Below the pieces are notes generated by a model that saw only the letters and a list, made by a program, of their open reading frames with translations, was not told the origin of the DNA and made no database searches. A stretch of 64,000 nucleotides of DNA from Rhodoblastus acidophilus (GTDB taxonomy: Bacteria > Pseudomonadota > Alphaproteobacteria > Rhizobiales > Beijerinckiaceae): positions 124,001 to 188,000 of the forward strand of contig NZ_FYDG01000002.1 in NCBI RefSeq assembly GCF_900187365.1, read 5' to 3'. Shown in pieces: positions 47,719 through 56,665 of the stretch (position 1 is its first letter; every line of letters starts with the position of its first letter). A program made the position numbers and the translations under genes.

Positions 47719-50328
47719 ATGTTGACGGCCGCTATCGTTCGTCTAGTTAAGTTCTGCGTAAGGAACGCCCACGCGGTCGCCGCCTTGTTCCTGGCCATCG
47801 CGTTGGGCTGCGGCTATTACGCCGGCGCGCATTTCAAGATCAATTCCGACATCAACGCCATGCTGTCGCCGGATCTCGGCTGGCGCAAGACGGAGCAGGC
47901 GTTTGAAAAGGCGTTTCATCATTATGACGCGGTTTACGCCGTGGTCGAAGCGCCGACGCCCGAACTGGCGGCGCAGGCGACCCGCGCGCTGACCGCGAGG
48001 CTCGACGCCGACAAGACCCATTTCCGCAGCGCGGCCAATATCGCAGGGCTGCCGTTCTTCGCCCGCAACGGCCTGCTGTTCCTGCCCCTGCCCGATCTGG
48101 AGCGCGCCGTGGGCGGCCTGTCGCAGGCCGGCCCGTTGATTCAGGATCTCACGTCCGACCCCAGCCTGCGCGGCCTCGTCGCCGCGCTCGAGGACGGGCT
48201 GATCGGGGTGAATTCGAACAAGCTGCAACTCAACGACATGACGCGCCTGTTCGACGCTTCCGCCCAGACGCTGGAGGACGTCGTCGCAGGCCGCCCGGCC
48301 TCCTTCTCCTGGCGGGTGCTGGCGCAGGGCCATCCGGCGACGGAAGCCGACCTGCGCGGCGTGATCGAGGTCCACCCCATTCTCGACTTCAATGAAGTGC
48401 AGGCGGGCCTCGCCGCCAGCACGGCCCTGCGCGCGGCGGCCGCCGACGTGCTGCCGCCCTATCAGGCGCGGCTGCGGCTGACCGGCCCGGTGGCCATGGC
48501 CGACGAGGAATTCGGCACGATCAAGGAAAACGCGGCGCGCAACGGCCTGATCACCGGCGCCGTAGTCCTGTTCATCCTGTGGCGGGCGTTGCGTTCCTGG
48601 CGCCTGATCGGCGCGGTAGCGCTCAACATTGTCGCCGGCCTCGCCATCACGGCGGCGGCGGGCCTGAAGCTGGTCGGCGCTCTCAACCTGATCTCGGTCG
48701 ATTTCTTCGTGCTGTTCGTCGGCATCGGCGTGGATTTCGGCATTCAGTTCAGCGTGCGCTATCGCGCCGAGCGGCACGAATTCGACAATCTCGGCGAGGC
48801 CATCGCGCGCGCCGCCTATCATTTCGGCGCGCCGCTGACGCTCGCCGGCCTCGCCACGGCCTGCGGCTTCCTGTCGTTCGCGCCCACCGATTACAAGGGC
48901 GTGTCGGAACTTGGCGTCATCGCCGGCCTCGGCATGATCGTCGCCTTCATCGTCAGCGTCACCCTGCTGCCGGCGCTGATCTATCTGCTCAATCCGGCGG
49001 GCGAACCGGAGCCGATGGGCTACGCCAGCCTGGCGCCGGTGGACGACTTCATGTCGCGGCACCGCAAGGCGATCATCGCCGGCGTGGCGCTGGTCGTCGC
49101 CGCGGGACTGCCGCTGTTCCACTGGCTGACCTTCGACTTCAACCCCATTCATCTGCGCGATCCCAAGACGGAATCCGTCGCCACCTATCTCGACCTCAAG
49201 CGCGACCGCAATCTCGAGATCGACAACATCCAACTGCTCGCGCCCAATCTGGCTGACGCCAACGCCAAGGCGGCGCGTCTCTCGCAATTGCCCGAGGTCG
49301 CCTATGTGCGCACGCTCGCGAGCATGGTCCCGGCCCAGCAGGACGAGAAGCTGGCGGCCATAAGCAAGACCGCCGCCGCGCTCAAGGATTCGCTGAAGCC
49401 GGCCGAGGTTCAGCCGACGCCCGCCGACGTGGATGTGGTCGAATCGCTGAACGAAGCCGCGCAAAGGCTCGACGAGGCGGCGCAGGACCCGCACAACGCC
49501 GGTCAGGCGCAAGGGATCGCCGGCGCGCGGCGCCTGGCGGCGGCTGCGCGCGCCCTGGCCGAAGCCAGCCCGGACAAGCGCGCGACGGCCGGCGAGGTTC
49601 TGGTGGCGCCGCTGGTTCACGACCTCGAGCAATTGCGCCAGATGCTGGCGCCTGAAAAAGTCACGCTGGCGAGCCTGCCTCCCGAAATCGTGTCGCAATG
49701 GCGCACGCCGGACGGGCAGGAGCGGCTGTCTATCGCGCCCAGGGACCAGTCGGGCGCGGAGGACTCGCTGCGCGCCTTCTCTCAGGCCGTTCTGAAAGTC
49801 GAGCCGGACGCCACGGAGGGGCCGGTCTCGATCCTGCAGGCGAGCCAGACCATCGTCGGCGCCTTTCTCGAAGCTGGCGGCTGGGCGCTGCTGTCGATCT
49901 CAATCCTGCTGATCGTCATGCTGCGCCGGATCAGCGACATGCTGCTGACCCTGCTTCCGTTGATCCTCGCGGCGGTGGTGACGCTGGAACTGACCGTGCT
50001 GCTGGGCATGCCGCTCAATTTCGCCAATATCATCGCCCTGCCGCTGCTGCTCGGCGTCGGCGTCGCCTTCAAGATCTACTACATCATGGCCTGGCGAGAG
50101 GGGCAGACCAACCTGCTGCAAACCAGCCTCACCCGCGCGGTGATGTTTTCCGCCGCCACCACCGCGACCGCCTTCGGCAGCCTGTGGTTTTCAAGCCATC
50201 CGGGCACATCGAGCATGGGCGAACTGCTCGCCCTGTCGCTGGCCTGCACGCTGGCCGCGGCCGTCCTGTTCCAACCCATCCTCATGGGCAAGCCGCGCGT
50301 GCGGCCGGCGCAGCCGCCGACGTCATAA
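47719..50328 (+). CDS. hpnN: Hopanoid transporter HpnN (MMPL/RND superfamily)
   Basis: 869 residues from ATG 47719 (MLTAAIVRLVKFCVRNAHAV), which agrees with known HpnN starts; a GTG at 47680 would add 13 residues. Two RND halves: helix 1, a periplasmic domain of ~230 residues, helices near 285-440 (VDFFVLFVGIGVDFGIQFSV, AGLATACGFLSFAPTDYKGV), then an entrance helix at ~460 and a second periplasmic domain with a coiled-coil-like stretch, and final helices to ~860. HpnN carries hopanoids to the outer membrane. It is 100 nt after hpnH on the same strand. The hopanoid cyclase (shc) and other hpn genes are not in the window. Confidence 0.93.
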   Translation: MLTAAIVRLVKFCVRNAHAVAALFLAIALGCGYYAGAHFKINSDINAMLSPDLGWRKTEQAFEKAFHHYDAVYAVVEAPTPELAAQATRALTARLDADKTHFRSAANIAGLPFFARNGLLFLPLPDLERAVGGLSQAGPLIQDLTSDPSLRGLVAALEDGLIGVNSNKLQLNDMTRLFDASAQTLEDVVAGRPASFSWRVLAQGHPATEADLRGVIEVHPILDFNEVQAGLAASTALRAAAADVLPPYQARLRLTGPVAMADEEFGTIKENAARNGLITGAVVLFILWRALRSWRLIGAVALNIVAGLAITAAAGLKLVGALNLISVDFFVLFVGIGVDFGIQFSVRYRAERHEFDNLGEAIARAAYHFGAPLTLAGLATACGFLSFAPTDYKGVSELGVIAGLGMIVAFIVSVTLLPALIYLLNPAGEPEPMGYASLAPVDDFMSRHRKAIIAGVALVVAAGLPLFHWLTFDFNPIHLRDPKTESVATYLDLKRDRNLEIDNIQLLAPNLADANAKAARLSQLPEVAYVRTLASMVPAQQDEKLAAISKTAAALKDSLKPAEVQPTPADVDVVESLNEAAQRLDEAAQDPHNAGQAQGIAGARRLAAAARALAEASPDKRATAGEVLVAPLVHDLEQLRQMLAPEKVTLASLPPEIVSQWRTPDGQERLSIAPRDQSGAEDSLRAFSQAVLKVEPDATEGPVSILQASQTIVGAFLEAGGWALLSISILLIVMLRRISDMLLTLLPLILAAVVTLELTVLLGMPLNFANIIALPLLLGVGVAFKIYYIMAWREGQTNLLQTSLTRAVMFSAATTATAFGSLWFSSHPGTSSMGELLALSLACTLAAAVLFQPILMGKPRVRPAQPPTS

Positions 50329-50375
50329 TCTAGGCCCTTTTTCAAGTCAGAAGGGCGCAACCAGGAGCACGATGC

Positions 50376-50609
50376 ATGTCGATAAAAATGGGCGCGGCGA
50401 TTCTATCCCTCCTCCTGACCGGCGCGGCCTCGTCGGCTTTCGCCGCCGGCACCAAGGAGCAGGAGGACGCCTGCCGCCCCGATGTGCGCCGCTATTGCCA
50501 CCAGGTTCATCCCGACGCCGGCGACGACGCCTTCCTGACCTGCCTGCAGGCGCATCGCGCCAAACTGACGCCGAAATGCCGTAACGTGCTTGAATCGAAC
50601 GGCGTTTGA
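50376..50609 (+). CDS. Small secreted cysteine-rich-repeat protein
   Basis: 77 residues: signal peptide (MGAAILSLLLTGAASSAFA), then one cysteine-rich repeat with C-x6-YC, LTCLQAHRAKLTPKC. The C...C...C...C spacing and the DVRRYC and LTCLQ words match the prokaryotic version of the GLG1-type cysteine-rich repeat. Function unknown; two disulphides are likely. It is 48 nt after hpnN and may belong to the same transcript. Confidence 0.7.
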   Translation: MSIKMGAAILSLLLTGAASSAFAAGTKEQEDACRPDVRRYCHQVHPDAGDDAFLTCLQAHRAKLTPKCRNVLESNGV

Positions 50610-50661
50610 CTTTTCTGGCGCGAACGCGCCCGCGCCGGCCTGCGTGAAAAGGAGACATCCC

Positions 50662-51321
50662 TTGTCCGCATTTTTCTTCCCGCAAATTTTCGCGCGCGCA
50701 GCTCTGGCGGCGGCGCTCGCGGCCCCATTGAGCGCCGCCCTCCCGAACGGCGCCCGCGCCGAAGGGCAGAAATCGCCTCTGACCGGGTTCTGGCAGGCCT
50801 ATTTCGATGACGGCAACCCCAGCGGCTGGTTCTACTTCTCCGAGAAGAACGGGCTTTACGAGGGCCGTCTCGTCAAAATGTTCAAGAAGCAGGGCGAGAC
50901 CACGCTGGTCACGACTTGCGCCGCCTGCCCGGGCGACAAGAAGAACAAGCCGATGCTCGGCCTGGTCATCGTCTACAATCTCAAGCCCGACGCCGGCAAA
51001 TTCGCGAACGGCAACATTCTCGATCCGCGCGACGGCAATGTTTATAACGCCGAGGCGGAGGTGACGCCCGACGGCCAGAAACTGCTGCTGCGTGGCTATC
51101 TAGGGTTCGAATTGTTGGGCCAGACCCAGACCTGGACCCGGCTGCCGGACAATACGATGGCGGTGGCCGACATTCCCGGCGATCCCCTCGCGCCCAAACC
51201 GGGCGCCAAACCGGCCGCCGCGCCCGCCAAGCCGGCGCCGGCCAAGCCCGCGCCGGCCGCGGCCAAGCCGCACACCGAGGCCCCCGTGGACGACGCCGCG
51301 CAGGCCGCCGGCCCGCAATAA
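50662..51321 (+). CDS. DUF2147 domain secreted protein
   Basis: 219 residues starting TTG 50662 with AAGGAGA 7 nt upstream. Signal peptide ends ARA; the mature part starts EGQKSPLTGFWQAYFDDGNP and shows the DUF2147 beta-barrel words GWFYFSEKNGLYEGRLVKM, MLGLVIVYNLKPDAG and GNILDPRDGNVYNAEAEVTP. A CAACPGDKK pair in the loop is usual for part of the family. A Pro/Ala/Lys-repeat tail follows, probably unstructured. Role unknown; DUF2147 proteins are periplasmic. Confidence 0.85.
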   Translation: MSAFFFPQIFARAALAAALAAPLSAALPNGARAEGQKSPLTGFWQAYFDDGNPSGWFYFSEKNGLYEGRLVKMFKKQGETTLVTTCAACPGDKKNKPMLGLVIVYNLKPDAGKFANGNILDPRDGNVYNAEAEVTPDGQKLLLRGYLGFELLGQTQTWTRLPDNTMAVADIPGDPLAPKPGAKPAAAPAKPAPAKPAPAAAKPHTEAPVDDAAQAAGPQ

Positions 51322-51349
51322 TCCCGCGCGCCGGCCGGCTCCGCTAAGC

Positions 51350-51688
51350 TCAGGCGCGCGGCCGGACAGGTCGGGCCGGCCCGAGATCGACCTGGATTTC
51401 GTCGCCCTCAACGCGCAGCGCATAGGCGTGCAGCGCGTTGGGAACGAGATGGGTGACGCATTTGCCGGTGCAGGCGTCAAAACCCCAGTTGTGGATGGTG
51501 CAGGTGACGGTCTTGCCGTCGAAACCGGCCTCCGTCAGCGGCACGTCGGCATGCGGGCAGCGGCCGCGATAAGCCTTGAGGTCGCCGCCCTCCGGCCAGA
51601 CCAGCAGCACGCTTTTCTTGCCCACCTGAAACAGGCCCATCGCGCCTGGCGTGATGGCGCTTGTGGGACAAACGACGGAAAAATTCAT
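51350..51688 (-). CDS. Rieske [2Fe-2S] ferredoxin (NirD/biphenyl-dioxygenase-ferredoxin-like)
   Basis: 112 residues. The Rieske ligands are CPHADVPLTEAGFDG and CTIHNWGFDACTG (C-x-H ... C-x2-H), enclosing the usual insertion. The opening FSVVCPTSAITPG fits the NirD/dioxygenase ferredoxin class. No oxygenase, reductase or nitrite reductase subunit is adjacent, so the partner is unknown. ATG at 51688; a longer open frame to 51970 is antisense to the TauE gene. It is divergent from the TauE/SafE gene by 113 nt. Confidence 0.9.
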   Translation of the reverse strand: MNFSVVCPTSAITPGAMGLFQVGKKSVLLVWPEGGDLKAYRGRCPHADVPLTEAGFDGKTVTCTIHNWGFDACTGKCVTHLVPNALHAYALRVEGDEIQVDLGPARPVRPRA

Positions 51689-51800
51689 CTGACGGCCTCG
51701 CGCAAGCGGAAGATGGTCCCGCGACGCAAGTTGCGGGCCATGGCGTCCGCGTGCGAAATTCTGTAACCAAGCCAAAACCTTCGTTACAGGACGCCTCACG

Positions 51801-52550
51801 TTGCAAGATGTTGTTTTCGTCGCCGGCGCCGGTCTTCTCGGCGGCGCCATGAACGCCATCGCCGGGGGCGGCTCTTTCGTGACCCTGCCCGCGCTGGTCG
51901 CGGCGGGCGTGCCCTCGCTCAACGCCAACGCCACCTCGACCGTCGCGCTGGTGCCGAGCGCGCTCGCCACCGCCTTCGCCTATCGCAAGGATTTCCAGAA
52001 TTTCGAGCAGATGAAATTCTCGACCATGGCGGCGGTCAGCGTCATCGGCGGCGTTCTCGGCGCGCTGTTGCTGCTCTCGACGCCGCAGCGGATTTTCGAC
52101 GCCATCTTTCCCTTCCTGCTGCTGTTCGGCGTTCTGGTGTTCGCCTTCGGCCGCCAGCTCGGCGAATCCTTGCGCGCGCGCGTCAAAGTGCATCCGGCCA
52201 CGCTGCCGGCGGCGCAGTTCGTTCTGGGCGTGTACGGCGGCTATTTCGGCGGCGCGGTGGGCGTGATGATGATGGCGACCTGGAGCGTTCTGACTCATGC
52301 CAGCCTCAACATGATGCAGGCCTCGCGCAATCTGCTCAACGCCGCCATGAACGCCACGGCGTCGCTGTTCTTCATCTTTGGCGGATTGATCTACTGGCGC
52401 CAGATGGGGGCGCTGCTGGTCGGCGCCGTGATCGGCGGCTATCTCGCCGGCCATTTCGGGCGCAAACTCGACCCAGCCCTCGCGCGAAAAATGGTGATCG
52501 GATTGAACGCCGTGATCGTCGCGCTGGTGTTCTGGCGCCAATACGGCTGA
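51801..52550 (+). CDS. TauE/SafE-family membrane permease (sulfite/organosulfonate exporter type)
   Basis: 249 residues with about eight hydrophobic helices arranged as two repeats. Family words: GGAMNAIAGGGSFVTLPALV at the start and AQFVLGVYGGYFGGAVGVMM about residue 135 (the second GxxGGxxGxG repeat). Start TTG 51801 with AGGA about 11 nt upstream. The family exports or imports small anions such as sulfite, sulfoacetate or acetate; which one is not predictable. Convergent with the HAD hydrolase, with a 1-nt gap. Confidence 0.88.
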   Translation: MQDVVFVAGAGLLGGAMNAIAGGGSFVTLPALVAAGVPSLNANATSTVALVPSALATAFAYRKDFQNFEQMKFSTMAAVSVIGGVLGALLLLSTPQRIFDAIFPFLLLFGVLVFAFGRQLGESLRARVKVHPATLPAAQFVLGVYGGYFGGAVGVMMMATWSVLTHASLNMMQASRNLLNAAMNATASLFFIFGGLIYWRQMGALLVGAVIGGYLAGHFGRKLDPALARKMVIGLNAVIVALVFWRQYG

Positions 52551-52551
52551 G

Positions 52552-53184
52552 TCAGCCGGCCGGCAGCAGCGTTTCCGCAATCTCGGCCACGCGGGCGAAC
52601 AGAAAATCGGGGTTTCGCGCCCGCAGCGCTTCGGGCGCGGCGTAGCCCCAGGCCACGGCGCCGCAAGCCAGGCCCGCCGCGCGCGCCGCTTCAATGTCGC
52701 GCACTTCGTCGCCAATGGCGATCACATCAGCGGGCTTGAGCCCGGCGCGCCGGACCACCCGCCGGAATTTGGACGCCTTGCCCATCAAGGCGGCGCCGCA
52801 ATCGAAGTCGGAAAACAGCGACGACAGGGCGCCGAGCTGCTGGCGCGCATTGGCCTCGGTGTCGGAACTCACCAGCGCCAGCCGAAGCCCCGCCGCCGAC
52901 AAAGACCGCGCCATGGCTTCGACGCCGTCAAACAGCGAGATTTCATCGAGATGGCGCGTCTTGACCTCGCGCATATGCCGCACGATGGCCGGCAGCCTCC
53001 ACAGCGGAACCTCAAGCTTGTTCAGGATCTCGCGCAGATCGGCGTGACGCAGATCCTCGAACTCGGCCTCGGCGACGCGGCGAAAGCCGAAACGGTCGGC
53101 GACGCCGTTCACATGGCGCCGGAACCAGGGAAAACTGTCGGCCAGAGTGCCGTCGAGATCGAAAATGACGAGCGAATAGGTCAT
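52552..53184 (-). CDS. HAD-superfamily hydrolase (phosphatase, Gph-like)
   Basis: 210 residues. Motif I VIFDLDGTLADSFPWF at residues 6-21 with the nucleophile Asp, motif II LALVSSDTEANARQQL, motif III Lys in MGKASKFRRV, motif IV VIAIGDEVRDIEAARAAG. A helical cap is inserted after motif I. This is the subfamily IA phosphatase form; substrates (phosphoglycolate-like, sugar phosphates) are not resolved. It is monocistronic, 34 nt downstream of the metallophosphoesterase gene, which it follows on the same strand. Confidence 0.87.
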   Translation of the reverse strand: MTYSLVIFDLDGTLADSFPWFRRHVNGVADRFGFRRVAEAEFEDLRHADLREILNKLEVPLWRLPAIVRHMREVKTRHLDEISLFDGVEAMARSLSAAGLRLALVSSDTEANARQQLGALSSLFSDFDCGAALMGKASKFRRVVRRAGLKPADVIAIGDEVRDIEAARAAGLACGAVAWGYAAPEALRARNPDFLFARVAEIAETLLPAG

Positions 53185-53217
53185 GCCCCGCCCGTATCAG
53201 ACGGCGGTTAACGGGAT

Positions 53218-53973
53218 TTAACGGCCGGCGAACAAGCGTTCGGCGAAAAATTCGGACAGCCCGGCCTGAACGATCTTCCGCGCCGCCGCCTCCACGTCAT
53301 AGTCCACCCGGTGAAAGGTCAGAACGGCGCGGTCGAGATCGTAAAGCGCGAAGGCGGCGCGCGGATCGCCGTCGCGCGGCTGTCCGACCGAACCGAGCGT
53401 CGCCAGCCAGCGCCGGCTGCGGGCCAGCGGCGTCGGCGTCGCCGTGGGCATGAAGGCGATGGCGGGCGCGGCGCCGCTGCGGTGGTAGAGCCTTGGCCGG
53501 TGCAGATGACCGCAGAAGGTGACGCTGGCCGCTGTCGCGTCCATCGACCGCGTCGCGTCCTCGGCGGTCTGAACATAAAGGAAGCGGCCGGGCGCGCTGG
53601 CTTCGGCGTGGACGAACAGGATTTCGCGGCCGGAGGCGTCGGCGCGCGTCGCCGTGAGCGGCAGCGCCGCCAGAAATTTTTTCTGCGCCGGATCGAGCTG
53701 CTCTCCAGCATAATCCAGGGCGCGGCGGGCCTCGTCATAGAGGCGCCGCGCGTCCGGCGCGACGACGCCGAGGTCGTGATTGCCCATGACCCCGAAGCCG
53801 CCTGTCGCGAAATCCTCAGCGACGCGGTCAACCACATAGGCGGGGTCGGCGCCATAGCCGACGAGATCGCCGAGATAGACGAAATTTTCCGCGCCCAACC
53901 GCCGCGCCTCGGCATGGCAAGCGTCGAAAGCCTCGCGGTTGCCGTGAATGTCCGTCAGCAGCGCCAGCCGCAT
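53218..53973 (-). CDS. Metallophosphoesterase
   Basis: 251 residues. Metal ligands are in order: ALLTDIHGNREAFDACHAEA, FVYLGDLVGYGADPAYVV, VMGNHDLGVV and later LFVHAEAS and VTFCGHLHRPRLYHR (GHLH). Such YfcE/MJ0936-like dinuclear enzymes cleave phosphodiesters or phosphomonoesters; target unknown. It ends just after xseA (1 nt gap) and may be cotranscribed with it. Confidence 0.88.
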   Translation of the reverse strand: MRLALLTDIHGNREAFDACHAEARRLGAENFVYLGDLVGYGADPAYVVDRVAEDFATGGFGVMGNHDLGVVAPDARRLYDEARRALDYAGEQLDPAQKKFLAALPLTATRADASGREILFVHAEASAPGRFLYVQTAEDATRSMDATAASVTFCGHLHRPRLYHRSGAAPAIAFMPTATPTPLARSRRWLATLGSVGQPRDGDPRAAFALYDLDRAVLTFHRVDYDVEAAARKIVQAGLSEFFAERLFAGR

Positions 53974-53974
53974 G

Positions 53975-55549
53975 TCAAAACAGGCTGCCCTGACGCGCGG
54001 CCTGCGGTTTTTTCGCCGCTGGCGCGCGTTTTTTGGCGGGTTCCTCGCCTGTGACGGTCGCCTCTACCTTGCCGTCGGAGAAATACAGCCGCAGGGCGTC
54101 GCCGGGACCCAACTGCCGCGCCGAGCGGACGATGCCGTCCTCCGCATCGCGCGCCAGGGCGAAGCCGCGGCGCAGCACCGCCTCATAGCCGACCGCGCCG
54201 AGCAATTGGGCGGCGTGGCCGAGCCGGTCGCGGCGGCGCGACAGCGCATGGGAATAGGTGCCATCGAGCCGCGCCGACAGACTGGCGAAGCGTTCCCGCG
54301 ACCGCGACACATCCTGCCGCAGAAACAGCAGCCGCGCCGAAAAGGCGGCAGCAAACCGCGTCCGCAGCGTCTCCAGCCGCTCGCGCCGGCGCTCCCGAAG
54401 CGTCCGCCCCGCCGCTTCAAATCGGTATTTCAGCGTGTTGAGCCGCCCGGAGACGCGCTGCAATTCGGCTTGCGGCGCATGACGGGCGAGAAGGCGCGAG
54501 GCCTCCGACAAGGCGAGCCGCCGCGTCCCGATGAAGCCGCGCAAGGCGGCGGCCAGGCGCTCGGCCGCGCGATCCTGCCGCTGCCGCGGCGTCGCCAGCA
54601 AGGCTTCGGCCTGCGGCATGGCGCGGGCCAGCGCGCGGAGATCGTTGCGGCGGCGCTCGATCAGCCGCAGGATCGACTCGTTGTGGCGCCGCGCCAGCGC
54701 ATTGACGGCGGCGAGCAATTCGGCGCGCACCGGCACCGCCTTCTCCGCCGCGCCGGTCGGGGTCGGCGCGCGCAGATCGGCGACATGGTCGAGCAGGGTC
54801 CAGTCTGTTTCGTGACCGATCGCGGAAATCAGCGGAATTTCAGAGGCGGCGGCTGCGCGTAAAACCTCTTCCTCGTTGAAACTCCACAAATCCTCCAGCG
54901 AGCCGCCGCCGCGCGCCACGATCAGCAGGTCGGGACGCGGGATCGCGCCGCCGGGCGGCAAAGCATTGAATCCCGCAATGCCCGCCGCGACCTCCGCCGC
55001 CGAGGTTTCGCCCTGCACCCGCACCGGCCAAACCAGCACGCGGCGGGGAAAACGATCGCTCAGACGGTGGAGAATATCGCGAATCACCGCCCCGGTCGGC
55101 GAGGTGACGATGCCGATCACGCCGGGCAGGAAGGGCAGCGCCTTCTTGCGCGCCTCGTCGAACAGGCCCTCGGCGGCGAGCTTTTTCCGCCGCGCCTCCA
55201 GCAGCGCCATCAGCGCGCCGACGCCCGCCGGCTCCAGCGCTTCTATGACGATCTGATAGGAGCTTTTGCCGGGGAACGTGGTGATCCGCCCGGTGGCGAT
55301 CACCTCCAGCCCCTCCTGCGGCTTGGTTTTCAGGCGCAGGAACGTGCCCTTCCACACCACAGCGTCAATGCGGGCGTTGGCGTCCTTCAGGCAGAAATAG
55401 GCGTGACCGGAGGAATGGGGGCCGCGATAATTGGAAATCTCGCCGCGCAGCCGCACATGACCGAACTGGTCCTCGATGGCGCGCTTGAGCGCGCCGGACA
55501 GTTCGGAAACGCTGAGTTCCAGGGCGTTGGTGGGAGAGGAGTCGACCAT
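53975..55549 (-). CDS. xseA: Exodeoxyribonuclease VII large subunit
   Basis: 524 residues. N-terminal OB fold ([40 protein letters not shown]), catalytic domain with [60 protein letters not shown] and [12 protein letters not shown], followed by a long coiled-coil rich in Arg, and a C-terminal beta-hairpin ([20 protein letters not shown]). Exo VII degrades single-stranded DNA; the small subunit xseB is not in this window. Adjacent to the metallophosphoesterase gene. Confidence 0.97.
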   Translation of the reverse strand: MVDSSPTNALELSVSELSGALKRAIEDQFGHVRLRGEISNYRGPHSSGHAYFCLKDANARIDAVVWKGTFLRLKTKPQEGLEVIATGRITTFPGKSSYQIVIEALEPAGVGALMALLEARRKKLAAEGLFDEARKKALPFLPGVIGIVTSPTGAVIRDILHRLSDRFPRRVLVWPVRVQGETSAAEVAAGIAGFNALPPGGAIPRPDLLIVARGGGSLEDLWSFNEEEVLRAAAASEIPLISAIGHETDWTLLDHVADLRAPTPTGAAEKAVPVRAELLAAVNALARRHNESILRLIERRRNDLRALARAMPQAEALLATPRQRQDRAAERLAAALRGFIGTRRLALSEASRLLARHAPQAELQRVSGRLNTLKYRFEAAGRTLRERRRERLETLRTRFAAAFSARLLFLRQDVSRSRERFASLSARLDGTYSHALSRRRDRLGHAAQLLGAVGYEAVLRRGFALARDAEDGIVRSARQLGPGDALRLYFSDGKVEATVTGEEPAKKRAPAAKKPQAARQGSLF

Positions 55550-55599
55550 CGCCCCAAGTTAATCGTTTCGCCCCCGACTTGGCGAGGCCCTTTTCGCGG

Positions 55600-56037
55600 T
55601 CAGGGCGCCCAGCCCACCGGCGCCATCTCGAAGCCGGCGAAATCGAAGGCCGGCGCCACAATGCACGACGTCAGCGTCCAGGCGCCCAGGCTTTGCGCCT
55701 CCTGCCAGTCGCCGGCCGCGACTGTCGCCTGCAACGTCTCGCCGGCGCCCAGATCGGGGCCGAGTCGATGCACGCGCCGATCCGAGCCGGCGATCCCGAG
55801 CCGCAGCGGCGCGCCGGCCTGCCACAGCCAGATTTCCGCCGCGTCGACGCGATGCCAGCGCGAAGCTTCGCCGGCCGGAAGCAGGAAATAGATGCTGGTG
55901 GCGGCGCCGCGCGCGCCATGCGCAGGAGAATCGCGGAAAATTTCGCGGTAATGCCCACCCTCGGGATGCGGGATGAGATCCAGCGCGGCGATGACGTCGG
56001 CGGCGGCCAGCCGGGGATTGCGCAGGTCGAGGCCCAT
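55600..56037 (-). CDS. Cupin domain protein (DUF985 family)
   Basis: 145 residues. LIPHPEGGHYREIFRDS at the N-terminus and TSIYFLLPAGEASRWHRVDA, then LWQAGAPLRLGI and VAAGDWQEAQSLGAWTLTSC follow the DUF985 cupin pattern, with candidate metal ligands His/Glu on the first two strands. The start ATG directly abuts the stop of the upstream glycosyltransferase-like gene. Function unknown; cupins of this family are compact single-domain enzymes or ligand-binding proteins. Confidence 0.8.
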   Translation of the reverse strand: MGLDLRNPRLAAADVIAALDLIPHPEGGHYREIFRDSPAHGARGAATSIYFLLPAGEASRWHRVDAAEIWLWQAGAPLRLGIAGSDRRVHRLGPDLGAGETLQATVAAGDWQEAQSLGAWTLTSCIVAPAFDFAGFEMAPVGWAP

Positions 56038-56565
56038 TCACACCATCCTGATCGCGCGGACATTCAACGTCCGCGAGGGCCTGGCGTGACGAACAAGCGC
56101 GTTCAGGTCGCGCGCCTGAGCCGTACGAACGGCGCCGCGTTGCGCCAGCACGCCGACGGGGCGCGCCAGGCCGGGGGCGAAGCGCGTCGCCAGATTGTAA
56201 GGGGCGCGCCGCAGCAGCGCGCCGGCGAAATTGGCCCCTTCCAGCAGCAGGTCGCTGGCTTCCTCGATGAAGCCGGTTTGCGGCGCATAGCCGCCCTCGA
56301 GCGCGAACACGACATCGCCTCGCGTTTCGCTCAGCGCGCGCGCCCAGCCTTCCGAAAGGGTGTCGGCCTCGATATGGGCGCAGCCGGCGTAATCGGCGAC
56401 GGCGGCGAGGTCGTCGCAGGCCGGCCCGATCAGCGCGGCGTCGCGCACCACGCCTTCCATGGTCGCCCGGACCAGCGAACCCAGGCTGCGCGCCAAAGCC
56501 TCGGCGGCGCGCGGGTCGGGCGCGGCGGCGACGAGCGAGGGCGAGAGCAGCACGACCGAGATCAT
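56038..56565 (-). CDS. Glycosyltransferase-family-2-like protein
   Basis: 175 residues. The opening MISVVLLSPSLVAAA replaces the usual SVIIPTLNE; VVRDAALIGPACDDLAAVADYAGCAHIEADTLSEGWARAL and RGDVVFALEGGYAPQTGFIEE follow a family-2-like GT-A core. The short length and the loss of the aspartate-rich DxD site suggest it may not be active. This kind of small GT-like protein is found alone in Hyphomicrobiales genomes; its role is unclear. First gene of a two-gene unit with the cupin. Confidence 0.6.
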   Translation of the reverse strand: MISVVLLSPSLVAAAPDPRAAEALARSLGSLVRATMEGVVRDAALIGPACDDLAAVADYAGCAHIEADTLSEGWARALSETRGDVVFALEGGYAPQTGFIEEASDLLLEGANFAGALLRRAPYNLATRFAPGLARPVGVLAQRGAVRTAQARDLNALVRHARPSRTLNVRAIRMV

Positions 56566-56665
56566 GGCGCAGCTTTAGTCCTTTTTTTCCGCACGGCGCA
56601 AAAAGCCTTGACACAGGGTTAATGTTCGCGGATTGTTCGTTTCTGCTTTGTTCTGGGAGCGTGAC

